DNA of 64,000 nt from Psychrobacter fozii (GTDB lineage Bacteria; Pseudomonadota; Gammaproteobacteria; Pseudomonadales; Moraxellaceae): contig NZ_QJSU01000005.1 in NCBI RefSeq assembly GCF_003217155.1, positions 124,001 to 188,000 of the forward strand, written 5' to 3'. The position numbers and the translations under genes are program-made. Shown here in pieces: positions 38,763 through 46,705 of the stretch. Every line of letters begins with the position of its first letter. Position 1 is the first letter of the stretch. Below the pieces are notes generated by a model. That model had not been told where the DNA came from and searched no databases. It saw nothing but the letters and a program-made list of their open reading frames with translations.

Positions 38763-38792
38763 AAGGCTACTCTTTATAGGGTGGCCTTTTTT
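38763..38792 (+). terminator. Terminator copied with the lipoprotein remnant
   Basis: AAGGCTAC pairs with GTGGCCTT (one G-T pair), followed by T. It also ends transcripts from the gene at 38284. Confidence 0.75.
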
Positions 38793-38985
38793 GTTGGCTG
38801 TGACAAATAAAGTAGACTTTAAACACTCTACTTTAGTTAATATGGAATCTTAACATTTGTTGCTCAAATATTACTGATAAGTTATAATCCTTATCTTATT
38901 TCCCAAACATTTAATTAATTTTGTAGTACTTACCCTTGCAGAAATGTGCTCGGGATATTGCATATGAAAATAAAGAAGAAAAAGC

Positions 38986-40026
38986 ATGGCTCTAATCAAT
39001 TGTCCTGAATGCTCCAAGAGCATCAGCGATCAAAGTGCTGCTTGCCCTAGCTGCGGTTTCCCTACTGCTAGAGCTGTTCCTCCTACTTTGCAACAAGCAG
39101 ATCTCACCAACAATAATTCACTAGAAAACCGTCGTCAAAGACAAAAAAATAGTGGCTGTTCTGGCGCAACTATCTTCCTAATCATTATTATAGTTCTTAT
39201 AGGCTTTTGGCTTGTAAGTGCTTATGATGGCTATACAGAAAAAGCAAGACAATACAATGAAGTGCAGTCAGAACCTGATAAAGAATCACCACAAGTCCAA
39301 GAATCAGTATTTGATTCTCCATTAACACAGATACCAATGTTACTTTCTGGTTCAGGTGAAGATGGGCGCTATTTTCTCATCTCTCATTTTACATCTTATG
39401 ACATTGAAAATATTAAGTATGCACGTAGAGGGAACGAAAGTGACGCTTATGGAGAAATGCAAATTGACTGCACAAACAATAAAATAAGAAAAACATCATC
39501 AGCTAATCTTGAAGCATTAATATCGGCAGATCTAGGGGATTGGTATACACCAACACCAGATTGGACAGATCAAGATATTGTTAATTTCATATGTTCAACT
39601 AAAAGAGTAGTGTCAAAAAATATAGAACATCATGAAATAGTTGAAAAAGTAGTAGCGCTAGAAGCTCCAAGGAACGAAGTAGTTGAAAAGGTAACATTGG
39701 AGCAATTCAAGCCAGAGCCAGTGATATCAGTAGAAGCAAGACCGAGGGAAGTTTTATTATCAAACGACCCTTCGGGTAGTGAGAAAGAATATAAAGTACG
39801 GGAAACACCAATAGAAACAAAAGAGCCTTACAACGAAAAAGTAGTTAATAAAGCAGCGGACGATAAAAAAGAGAGGGACATAGCACGCAGAAAAAGTGAT
39901 GATCGAGCAATATGTGAACAAGCTATAAAAGTAAACAGCGCTTATCTAGGGAAGGACGATCCGGAATATAGTCAGTGGAAGGCAATTGAGCGTGCCAATT
40001 GTATGCAAGATAAACTATATGAGTGA
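38986..40026 (+). CDS. Zinc-ribbon membrane protein 1
   Basis: The 346-residue protein opens with a zinc ribbon (CPECSKSISDQSAACPSCGFP, cysteines at about 6, 9, 20 and 23), then one membrane helix (TIFLIIIIVLIGFWLV), then a long soluble region. The latter contains a strand-rich part (YFLISHFTSYDIENIKYARR) and a charged, Glu/Lys-rich segment ending in a short Cys-containing tail. The ribbon is shared with the next two genes, and all three begin with nearly the same codons. I cannot name a function. Confidence 0.8.
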   Translation: MALINCPECSKSISDQSAACPSCGFPTARAVPPTLQQADLTNNNSLENRRQRQKNSGCSGATIFLIIIIVLIGFWLVSAYDGYTEKARQYNEVQSEPDKESPQVQESVFDSPLTQIPMLLSGSGEDGRYFLISHFTSYDIENIKYARRGNESDAYGEMQIDCTNNKIRKTSSANLEALISADLGDWYTPTPDWTDQDIVNFICSTKRVVSKNIEHHEIVEKVVALEAPRNEVVEKVTLEQFKPEPVISVEARPREVLLSNDPSGSEKEYKVRETPIETKEPYNEKVVNKAADDKKERDIARRKSDDRAICEQAIKVNSAYLGKDDPEYSQWKAIERANCMQDKLYE

Positions 40027-40104
40027 AATTAGTGGATACAAATCGGTGTTATTTGTAAGTGATGTATCAAAATAAGCCCAGAAGCGAACTAAACAGAACA
40101 AATA

Positions 40105-40120
40105 TAGTCAATTTTGACTA
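40105..40120. repeat. Back-to-back terminal repeats, possible excision scar
   Basis: TAGTCAATTTTGACTA is a near-perfect palindrome made of the two outermost ends of the ~103-bp elements joined with no interior. It may be a footprint left by deletion of such an element. Confidence 0.35.
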
Positions 40121-40159
40121 TGGGAATAAGCCATCTATTAGCTAAATAAAGGAATAAAT

Positions 40160-40540
40160 ATGGCTTTAATTAATTGTCCTGAGTGCACACACAAAATTAG
40201 CGACCAAAGCGTAACTTGTACTAGCTGTGGGCTTCCAACTTCTAAAATGAGATTTTCAATTAAATGTCCTGAATGCTCTAAATCTATTAGTAATCAAAGC
40301 ATCTCCTGTACTAATTGTGGCTTTCCTCTTATAAAGTCTGAAACATCCAAAGATATTCCACTTTCACCTGAAGAACTTAAAGAGCTTAAACTTCTTAAGG
40401 AGCTTAAAGAAGCTGGGGAACATGATGAACAAGGATTTTTCGATAACACAACTATGTTCATTATTAGCTGCATTATCATTTACTTTCTAGCTAAGGAAGA
40501 CATTCATAAGATTTTACAACACGTTATGGTCTATTTTTAA
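40160..40540 (+). CDS. Zinc-ribbon membrane protein 2
   Basis: The 126-residue protein has two tandem zinc ribbons (CPECTHKISDQSVTCTSCG and CPECSKSISNQSISCTNCG), a charged Glu/Leu/Lys helix (LSPEELKELKLLKELKEAGE), and one C-terminal membrane helix (TMFIISCIIIYFLA). AAAGGA lies before the ATG. The second ribbon is nearly identical to that in the third protein, which points to recent duplication. The function is unknown. Confidence 0.8.
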   Translation: MALINCPECTHKISDQSVTCTSCGLPTSKMRFSIKCPECSKSISNQSISCTNCGFPLIKSETSKDIPLSPEELKELKLLKELKEAGEHDEQGFFDNTTMFIISCIIIYFLAKEDIHKILQHVMVYF

Positions 40541-40614
40541 ATTGAAGAAAATACAGCGTAAGTAACGATTGATATTGAAACGATAACTAAAAAATTGCGA
40601 AAAATGGAAAATAT

Positions 40615-41061
40615 ATGGCCATTATTGATTGTCCTGAATGCACACACAAAATTAGCGACCAAAGCCTCTCTTGTACTAATTGTGGATGTCCAACTTCTAA
40701 AATGAAGTTTTTAATTAGGTGTCCTGAGTGCTCTAAATCTATTAGCAATCAAAGCATATCTTGTACTAATTGTGGCTTTCCTATTGCGAAACCTGCACCA
40801 TTTAAAGCTGTCCCACCTCCTTTACCGACTCAAAATCCTATTCCTATCGTACAGGGAAATAGAAAAAGTAAGGGTACAGCAGCATTGCTAGCCTTTCTTT
40901 TAGGAGGTCTTGGCATACATAAATTTTATTTAGATCAGGTTTTTTGGGGTATTTTATATTTATTGTTCTGTTGGACATTTATACCAGTAATAATCTCTAT
41001 GTTCGAAGTAATAATCCTCCTATTTATGGACGAATCTGAGTTCAACAAACGTTTTAGCTAG
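40615..41061 (+). CDS. Zinc-ribbon TM2-domain protein 3
   Basis: The 148-residue protein has two tandem zinc ribbons, a proline-rich linker (FKAVPPPLPTQNPIPIV), and a TM2 domain: two membrane helices with the motif GLGIHKFYLDQVFWGILYLL between them. TM2 proteins are widespread but mostly uncharacterised. It is the third of three consecutive ribbon genes. A terminator follows at 41139. I infer membrane anchoring with ribbons in the cytosol. Confidence 0.87.
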   Translation: MAIIDCPECTHKISDQSLSCTNCGCPTSKMKFLIRCPECSKSISNQSISCTNCGFPIAKPAPFKAVPPPLPTQNPIPIVQGNRKSKGTAALLAFLLGGLGIHKFYLDQVFWGILYLLFCWTFIPVIISMFEVIILLFMDESEFNKRFS

Positions 41062-41138
41062 CAGCATATGCTTGCTAGCTGTAGAAACCTCAATCTTAAG
41101 ATAAAAGACAAACCAGTCATTTCTCGATATTTCTTTGC

Positions 41139-41169
41139 AAAAAAAGCAAGTCTCTCGACTTGCTTTTTT
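41139..41169. terminator. Bidirectional terminator
   Basis: AAAAAAGCAAGT pairs with ACTTGCTTTTTT between the convergent TM2 gene and the M48 protease gene, with T on both sides in the reading directions. Confidence 0.88.
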
Positions 41170-41206
41170 ATTTGCTATACTTTTCTAATAGTACTGTACT
41201 GATCTA

Positions 41207-42004
41207 TTAAGGTGCTTTAGCAGCCGCTTGATAAATTGGCGTAACTTCAGGCAAGAGTGCTTTGATTTTAGCGATACGCTGCCCAGAATTTGGATGCGTA
41301 GACGTCAAAGTAACTAAGGCGCTACTACGACCATTTTCGGCCTCCATTTTTTCCCATACTGACACTGCAGACGCTGGATTGTAGCCTGCCTGCGCCATCA
41401 AACGCAAACCACCCGCATCGGCTTGTGATTCTTGACTACGAGAAAACGGCTTATCAATACCTAGGTCATTAATTAAGCCTAATGCATTATCACTCAACCC
41501 TGTTTTTGACTGTAGTTGCGCACCACCTAACTGCATTGCTAAACCAGTCAGAACCTTTTGTCCTGCATCCTTTTTACTGTGCTCAGACAATGCATGGGTC
41601 ATTTCGTGACCCATGATTGCAGCGATTTCTGCATCAGTTAACTTTAACGTCTCTACAATACCTGTGTAAAATGCCATTTTGCCACCAGGCATCGCCCAAG
41701 CATTTAGTTCAGGTGACTTTATAACAGTAATTTGCCAATCAAAAGGCACGCCTGTTGTATTAGCTTGAACAGCGTAAGGCTTTATACGGTTAAAGACTTT
41801 TTTAACTCGAATAGCGGTGGCAGATGTATTATCTACTGCGCCTTGACTCTTGGCACTAGAAACCACTTGAGAGTAACTTTTCGCCGCATCGCTATTTAAG
41901 GTAGCAGTATCGTACCCTGCCATATCGGCGACAGTAGTACAGCCCACCAAACTAGTAATTGTAGTTAGCAATAGAACATTTTTCATTTTATTAAAAGTTG
42001 TCAT
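41207..42004 (-). CDS. M48-family metalloprotease lipoprotein
   Basis: The 265-residue protein has a lipoprotein signal ending TSLVGC and an M48 peptidase domain: MPGGKMAFYTGIVETL, the zinc motif HEMTHALSEH at about residue 134, and the third ligand Glu in RSQESQADAGGLRLM. M48 lipoproteins such as LoiP and BepA degrade misfolded outer-membrane proteins. No TPR domain follows, so it is closer to LoiP. An alternative start lies six codons in. A 9-base tandem repeat lies about 90 bases upstream. Confidence 0.92.
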   Translation of the reverse strand: MTTFNKMKNVLLLTTITSLVGCTTVADMAGYDTATLNSDAAKSYSQVVSSAKSQGAVDNTSATAIRVKKVFNRIKPYAVQANTTGVPFDWQITVIKSPELNAWAMPGGKMAFYTGIVETLKLTDAEIAAIMGHEMTHALSEHSKKDAGQKVLTGLAMQLGGAQLQSKTGLSDNALGLINDLGIDKPFSRSQESQADAGGLRLMAQAGYNPASAVSVWEKMEAENGRSSALVTLTSTHPNSGQRIAKIKALLPEVTPIYQAAAKAP

Positions 42005-42474
42005 TAGACGTCCAATTTGAAAGATACAGTTAAAGTAAATAGCGAAAATAAAGGCAATGAATTTATAAAGTCAAAACCCACTACTAAAATTCATGTCATT
42101 AATGTCATTAATGACATTAATGACATTAATGACATTAATGACATTAACTAAGAGCACCATATAATTAAGAATGTAACTACTATGTAAGTAATGTATCTAA
42201 ATTATCGAGTGAGATTATCATTAAAGAACACAAAAGTCTATCAATTCGACAACCTATTATTCATTCAATGAGAGCGGCAAACGTCAACTGGCCTAAAGGT
42301 CTTAGGTATTGGTTTATTACTGTTTTTGCAACGTTTCCATTTGTACTCCCCTATTACGTTACCTTTCTTAATCTTTTGTTAAATGTATTTAAATTCTAAT
42401 TGTATTAATATTTAAATGGTTCAACGTTATTCATGAACTGCAACTATATAAAAATACTTAATTGAGAATTTCAT
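42005..42474. other. Divergent spacer with 9-bp tandem repeat and duplicated promoter region
   Basis: The part nearest the M48 gene holds six 9-base tandem units. The part nearest the second lipoprotein (from about 42350) copies the upstream region of lipoprotein 1. I see no other gene. Confidence 0.6.
42094..42147. repeat. 9-bp tandem repeat, six units
   Basis: Two units of TGTCATTAA are followed by four units of TGACATTAA with no gaps. It lies upstream of the M48 protease gene, so unit number could change promoter spacing. Confidence 0.92.
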
Positions 42475-42738
42475 ATGAAAAAACTATTATTTATTGTCCT
42501 AGCATCTACTGTCGGTGTTAGCGCCTGTGCTTCAAGCGGAACGTCAGAGAGCAGTTACAGTCATCAAAAACCAGCGACATCAGCTGACATGAAACAAGCC
42601 ATGAATGATTGTGCTAAAAATGCTGGCGTAAAAATGTCTAAAGACAGTCGCCCAAGTCAAAGTGATATGAAAAAACTAGATGCATGTATGACTGCCAAAG
42701 GGTATGAAAAACCTGAAGGTCAAGGCCATCAGCACTAA
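42475..42738 (+). CDS. Small lipoprotein 2 (paralogue of 37771-38034)
   Basis: The 87-residue precursor keeps the lipoprotein signal ending GVSACASS and the two-cysteine core (MNDCAKNAGV, LDACMTAKGYEKPEG). It differs from lipoprotein 1 at scattered positions and ends GQGHQH. The upstream region is also duplicated. A ~104-bp element is inserted between its stop codon and its terminator. The function is unknown. Confidence 0.8.
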   Translation: MKKLLFIVLASTVGVSACASSGTSESSYSHQKPATSADMKQAMNDCAKNAGVKMSKDSRPSQSDMKKLDACMTAKGYEKPEGQGHQH

Positions 42739-42759
42739 TTCGTATGTTTTAGACAGTTA

Positions 42760-42863
42760 TAGTCAATCCTCTATAAATTGGATACGGTGTCAGGCTTGCT
42801 TAGTCTACGAGTTGTAGTACTTTCACTCGCCTTCCTTGTATCCAAATTATATTGAACCGACTA
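42760..42863 (-). repeat. ~104-bp element, subfamily A, before a terminator
   Basis: It runs from TAGTCAATCCTCTATAAATTG to TTATATTGAACCGACTA, nearly identical to 26599-26702, with TA on each side. It separates the lipoprotein stop (42738) from its hairpin at 42866. Confidence 0.88.
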
Positions 42864-42865
42864 TA

Positions 42866-42900
42866 TAAAAAAGGCCGCTCTTTAGAGAGTGGCCTTTTTT
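42866..42900 (+). terminator. Terminator of small lipoprotein 2
   Basis: AAAAAAGGCCGCTCT pairs with AGAGTGGCCTTTTTT. Its distance from the gene is increased by the inserted element. Confidence 0.88.
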
Positions 42901-42955
42901 ATTGGGTGGTTATCACTAACGCTATCCAACCTACAAGTTAGACATTTTATGCTTT

Positions 42956-43123
42956 TTGCCAAAAAATCTTATACTTTATCTTAGCTTTCAATATAATGTC
43001 ATAATGTCTTCTCATTACATCTATACCTTTTATAATAGCGTATCAATACTAACCAACCTGCGTATCTAACCCATGACTTCTATCAGTTACGTACAGCAGC
43101 AGCGTGTCTACCGTACGTTCTAG
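42956..43123 (+). pseudogene. Decayed duplicate of the threE promoter and first codons
   Basis: The sequence from TTGCCAAAAAATCTTATAC to about 43120 aligns with 45164-45330, including CTTTTATAATAGCGTATCAA and an ATG followed by ACTTCTATCAGTTACGTA. The copied frame (43073-43123) encodes MTSISYVQQQR and stops after 16 codons. It is a relic of the exporter gene's 5' end, displaced by the gene at 43247-45058. Confidence 0.75.
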
Positions 43124-43246
43124 CTTCTCTTCAATCTGACTACACTACGATTCAACCTCACATTTAAACAGACCAATTATTACAAAGGTCCATTCACTGG
43201 CATCATACCGATCACGTACTACTTTAACTCATGTATATTTAAGCGC

Positions 43247-45058
43247 TCATGAGCACTGATTACCAGTATATTTATTAAAAGATAGATAGTCTGTCGAATA
43301 ATCACCAACAAACTCCACGACTGGAATATTATAGGATTTGTATGCTTTGAATCTGGTAGATTTCCCTTGGCTTATGCATTCATCCATATCAGAAACACAG
43401 TGACAAACCTCATTGGTTGCATAGCTACCAAACTGCTTGCCTGTATTGATCACCATATCTTGAGAGACACCCTGTACTTTGGTACCGTCGTCATAACTAC
43501 CATAGACCACACCAACAACTTTTGTTTTATGTGGATTATTGACTTGCCACTTGATCGCGCGATAAGATCCTAGATATAAAACTATAGGCGCTGTACTCTT
43601 TGGGATATCGAGCACAACCGCTTGATTATTCGCTTCATAAGCACCAGCATATAACGCGACGACATTAGGATATTGAGTCTTGATGTCTACTAAAAAGTCA
43701 CTAGGGTCTGTGGGCTGTTTCACTTCTGATATTGGTGTTAGCATGACGCTGACATCAGTGGTATGCCAACTGTTTGAATACTCAACCTCAATAATGTGAT
43801 TGCCTTTTGGAATAAATACTTTTTGCTCAACATCATGAAGTCCCTGCTCAAGAATGACGCGCCTATCAATGGAAACCCTGCCACCAGACCAGCTTTTATT
43901 CATCAATATATTATAAAACTCTGATTTAGGCGCGTTTAACACCCCGACCCAATACGCATTCAAATTACTCGAAGGAATCCCTAAAAACTCATCATAAGCG
44001 TACTTTTTTTGAATGGCAGAAACTGGCATTGCTTTGACTACCTTTTCTACGTTATTCGCATCAATGTAATAAGCCATGTAACCCGAGTCAGGTACTTTAC
44101 GTTTAGGATTTAGAAAGTCGCCCCAGGTATTAGTGGTGAAAGGAAACTTGTATAGATGATTATCAAACATTTGCGAGTCATTAGTTTGCACCTGACCTGC
44201 GTTTGACTTTGTTTGAATAAGATAAGAGGAAGTATCACTATAAAAGGTGAGGCTGTCTTGATGATTTTCGGTTAGATTTGTATATGTATCCTCAAAATTA
44301 GAATGGACCCTATTTGTACACTGATTTTTTTTTGCTTCTATCTTTTTATAATTAACGGTAGCCAATTTTGCAAAATTTATAGAACGGTTAGTGTTGCTAA
44401 AAGACACTTTATCGACTGAAGATGCACCAGTATAACCTATCACTTTAAAGCCATACCTATGTTGCAATGAGCCGATGTCTAAGATTACATCGCTACCATC
44501 ACAGCGAAAATTGCCACCAGCACAGCTACAGCTAACATCGGAGTTATAGTTACCCAGTCTATGACCATGATCAAAAGTCAGTTTTTTGTTCACGCCACTA
44601 ACTTGTGAACCTTCACTATAACTGCCATATACCACACCAATTACATTGGATTCGTACTCGTTATTCTCGCTATCGATAACGGTCGTATTGATGTTCCAAT
44701 GTATTGGGCTATACGAGCTTAGATATAAAATGACAGGTTCTTTTATATCAGGCATATCAATAGTTGTTTCTCGTCCACTAGAGTTATAAGCGCCTACATA
44801 TAGTGCAACTGCATCCGGATACTTCTGTCTAATGTCGGCTAAAAAATAACTGGTTGGATCTTCAACATTGGTTATGTCAGCATCAGCAGGCAGTACAGAA
44901 AACCGTTCATCACACACTTCATTAGAACATTCTATTACTGTCTCATTGTTGTCTTTAATATTGCTGTCAGAGCTTTTATCACAGCCTATCAAAGATAACG
45001 GAATCATAAAAAGTAGCGAGATATAAGTGAATGCAGCAAAGAATTGTTTAATAATCAT
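43247..45058 (-). CDS. Two-repeat lipoprotein of unknown function
   Basis: The 603-residue protein has a lipoprotein signal ending IPLSLIGCDKSS. Two related segments are near residues 65-225 and 455-600: each has DPTSYFLADIRQKYP or DPSDFLVDIKTQYP, then VALYVGAY or VALYAGAY, VILYLSSY or IVLYLGSY, and GVVYGSY. Between them is a region with ISAIQKKYAYDEFLGI-like and PA14-like sequence (LEQGLHDVEQKVFIPKGNHI). Several Cys pairs occur. I know no family. It is flanked by duplicated sequence, suggesting insertion. Confidence 0.75.
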   Translation of the reverse strand: MIIKQFFAAFTYISLLFMIPLSLIGCDKSSDSNIKDNNETVIECSNEVCDERFSVLPADADITNVEDPTSYFLADIRQKYPDAVALYVGAYNSSGRETTIDMPDIKEPVILYLSSYSPIHWNINTTVIDSENNEYESNVIGVVYGSYSEGSQVSGVNKKLTFDHGHRLGNYNSDVSCSCAGGNFRCDGSDVILDIGSLQHRYGFKVIGYTGASSVDKVSFSNTNRSINFAKLATVNYKKIEAKKNQCTNRVHSNFEDTYTNLTENHQDSLTFYSDTSSYLIQTKSNAGQVQTNDSQMFDNHLYKFPFTTNTWGDFLNPKRKVPDSGYMAYYIDANNVEKVVKAMPVSAIQKKYAYDEFLGIPSSNLNAYWVGVLNAPKSEFYNILMNKSWSGGRVSIDRRVILEQGLHDVEQKVFIPKGNHIIEVEYSNSWHTTDVSVMLTPISEVKQPTDPSDFLVDIKTQYPNVVALYAGAYEANNQAVVLDIPKSTAPIVLYLGSYRAIKWQVNNPHKTKVVGVVYGSYDDGTKVQGVSQDMVINTGKQFGSYATNEVCHCVSDMDECISQGKSTRFKAYKSYNIPVVEFVGDYSTDYLSFNKYTGNQCS

Positions 45059-45280
45059 AGTGTGTTTAGCTTATGTATAGTTATCGTAGAGTATTATTTA
45101 GATAAGATAAATAACATTATAGTAACTTTTGATACAATAAGCGATATTCGTTCATTATTCTCCTTGCCAAAAAAACTTATCCTTTATAGTCGCATTAAAT
45201 ATAATGTCCAATAATGCCTGCGCGTCAGCGCCCAGACCCTTTATAATAGCGTATCAATAACCAACGTGCGTACTTCCACA

Positions 45281-46069
45281 ATGACCTCTATCAGTTATGT
45301 AAAGCAGCAGCGCATTACCCGACTATGCGTGCGCTGCGGATTACTCCTTATGCAGTATGGTGCTGAGTCTGCCATTGTGGTGGACTTGTCCAAACGCTTG
45401 GGCATTGCTTTGGGAATGAACAGCGTAGAATGCTCGCTCAATTTTAATGCCCTTACCTTGACCACTATCTGTGATGAGCGCTGTATCACCACTACCAGAG
45501 ACACCATCAATCAGAGCATCAACGTCAATTTATTGGTACAAATTCAGCAAATCGTTAATAAGACCGAAGACACCGTAGATAATGATGATTTGATAGACCT
45601 GACTACGCTTGCCTTTGATGAGTTAGACAAGACGGTTTATCCAACATGGCTAGTCGGCATATTCGTTGGCATCTCTTGTGCTGCATTTGCTTATTTGAAT
45701 AGCGCCAGTTGGTTGATGACGGCTGTGACTTTTGTCGCTGGTATGGTGGCGATGCTCACTCGCATTTATCTGTCCAAACACCACTTTAATCCGTTTATAA
45801 CGGTCATCGTGACGGCCTTTATTGCGTCCTTGATTGGCGCAACTACTTATTATTTTGATATTGGGAATAATGCCGATATCGCCGTTGCCTCCAGTGTGCT
45901 GCTACTGGTGCCAAGCTTCCCGCTCATCAATTCTTTTTCAGATATTTTAAAAGGCTATGTCAATATCGGGGTTGGGCGTGCCGTGTTTACCTATATGCTG
46001 ACCCTATCCGCGTGCGTTGGCATTGTGATGGCCCTTGTTTTACTTCAAATACAGCACTGGGGGTTTTGA
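45281..46069 (+). CDS. Threonine/serine exporter ThrE, N-terminal subunit
   Basis: The 262-residue protein matches the DUF1212 (ThrE N-terminal) half: a cytosolic part with RLCVRCGLLLMQYGAESAIV and a membrane part with five hydrophobic segments (YPTWLVGIFVGISCAAFAYL, VTFVAGMVAMLTRIYLSKHH, and others). In Corynebacterium these halves are one protein that exports threonine and serine. I chose ATG 45281; GTG 45266 is possible. The second half starts one base after its stop. The 5' end is duplicated at 42956. Confidence 0.88.
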   Translation: MTSISYVKQQRITRLCVRCGLLLMQYGAESAIVVDLSKRLGIALGMNSVECSLNFNALTLTTICDERCITTTRDTINQSINVNLLVQIQQIVNKTEDTVDNDDLIDLTTLAFDELDKTVYPTWLVGIFVGISCAAFAYLNSASWLMTAVTFVAGMVAMLTRIYLSKHHFNPFITVIVTAFIASLIGATTYYFDIGNNADIAVASSVLLLVPSFPLINSFSDILKGYVNIGVGRAVFTYMLTLSACVGIVMALVLLQIQHWGF

Positions 46070-46070
46070 C

Positions 46071-46523
46071 ATGTGGTTTATCGAAACCGTCGTACTGTCT
46101 TGCATCATCACCCTTGGTTGGACGCTGATGTTCACCGTTCCCAAGCGCTATATTCTGCCATGTTTGCTCATGACTGCTTTTGGGTTCGGACTAAAGACTG
46201 CCCTTGTCCATCAGCAAGTACATCTTGTAGTAGCTAGCTTTTTTGGAGCGATGCTTGCCAGTTTTTTGGGTGTGTATTTTTCTAAGAAATATACCCTACC
46301 GCCTAAAGCGCTTATTTCGCCAAGTGTCATCTGTATGATGCCCGGTATCGCCGCGTATAAGGCCATGGTCAGTATGGTGCAGATTGGCTATTTTGGTTTT
46401 TCAGACGAGTTATTTAGTCAAATGATGGTGTACTTGTTTGAGGCTTTGTTTGTGACCTCAGGATTGGTACTGGGTTTGTCGATTCCTGGGCTGTTATTTT
46501 ATAGACGTCGTGCTATTGTTTAA
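46071..46523 (+). CDS. Threonine/serine exporter ThrE, C-terminal subunit
   Basis: The 150-residue protein is the DUF3815 half of a split ThrE exporter, with four to five membrane segments (VVLSCIITLGWTLMFTV, LVVASFFGAMLASFLGVYF, LFEALFVTSGLVLGLSIP) and the conserved SPSVICMMPGIAAYKAM. The ATG at 46071 begins one base after the stop of the first subunit, so translation is coupled. The two probably form a heteromeric exporter. Confidence 0.88.
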   Translation: MWFIETVVLSCIITLGWTLMFTVPKRYILPCLLMTAFGFGLKTALVHQQVHLVVASFFGAMLASFLGVYFSKKYTLPPKALISPSVICMMPGIAAYKAMVSMVQIGYFGFSDELFSQMMVYLFEALFVTSGLVLGLSIPGLLFYRRRAIV

Positions 46524-46705
46524 GTGGGTTTAGATAAGCTTAGCTATATAAATACTGACAACATGGAAGCAACTCAATACACCTTAACCATAAAAAACTT
46601 GTAAGATGGATTATAAGACCCATTACAGTAGAGTCCAAACCAATAGCATTCAAAACAATAAACCTTAAAACTGTACCAATAACAATTTAATAAAGAGACC
46701 TGATT

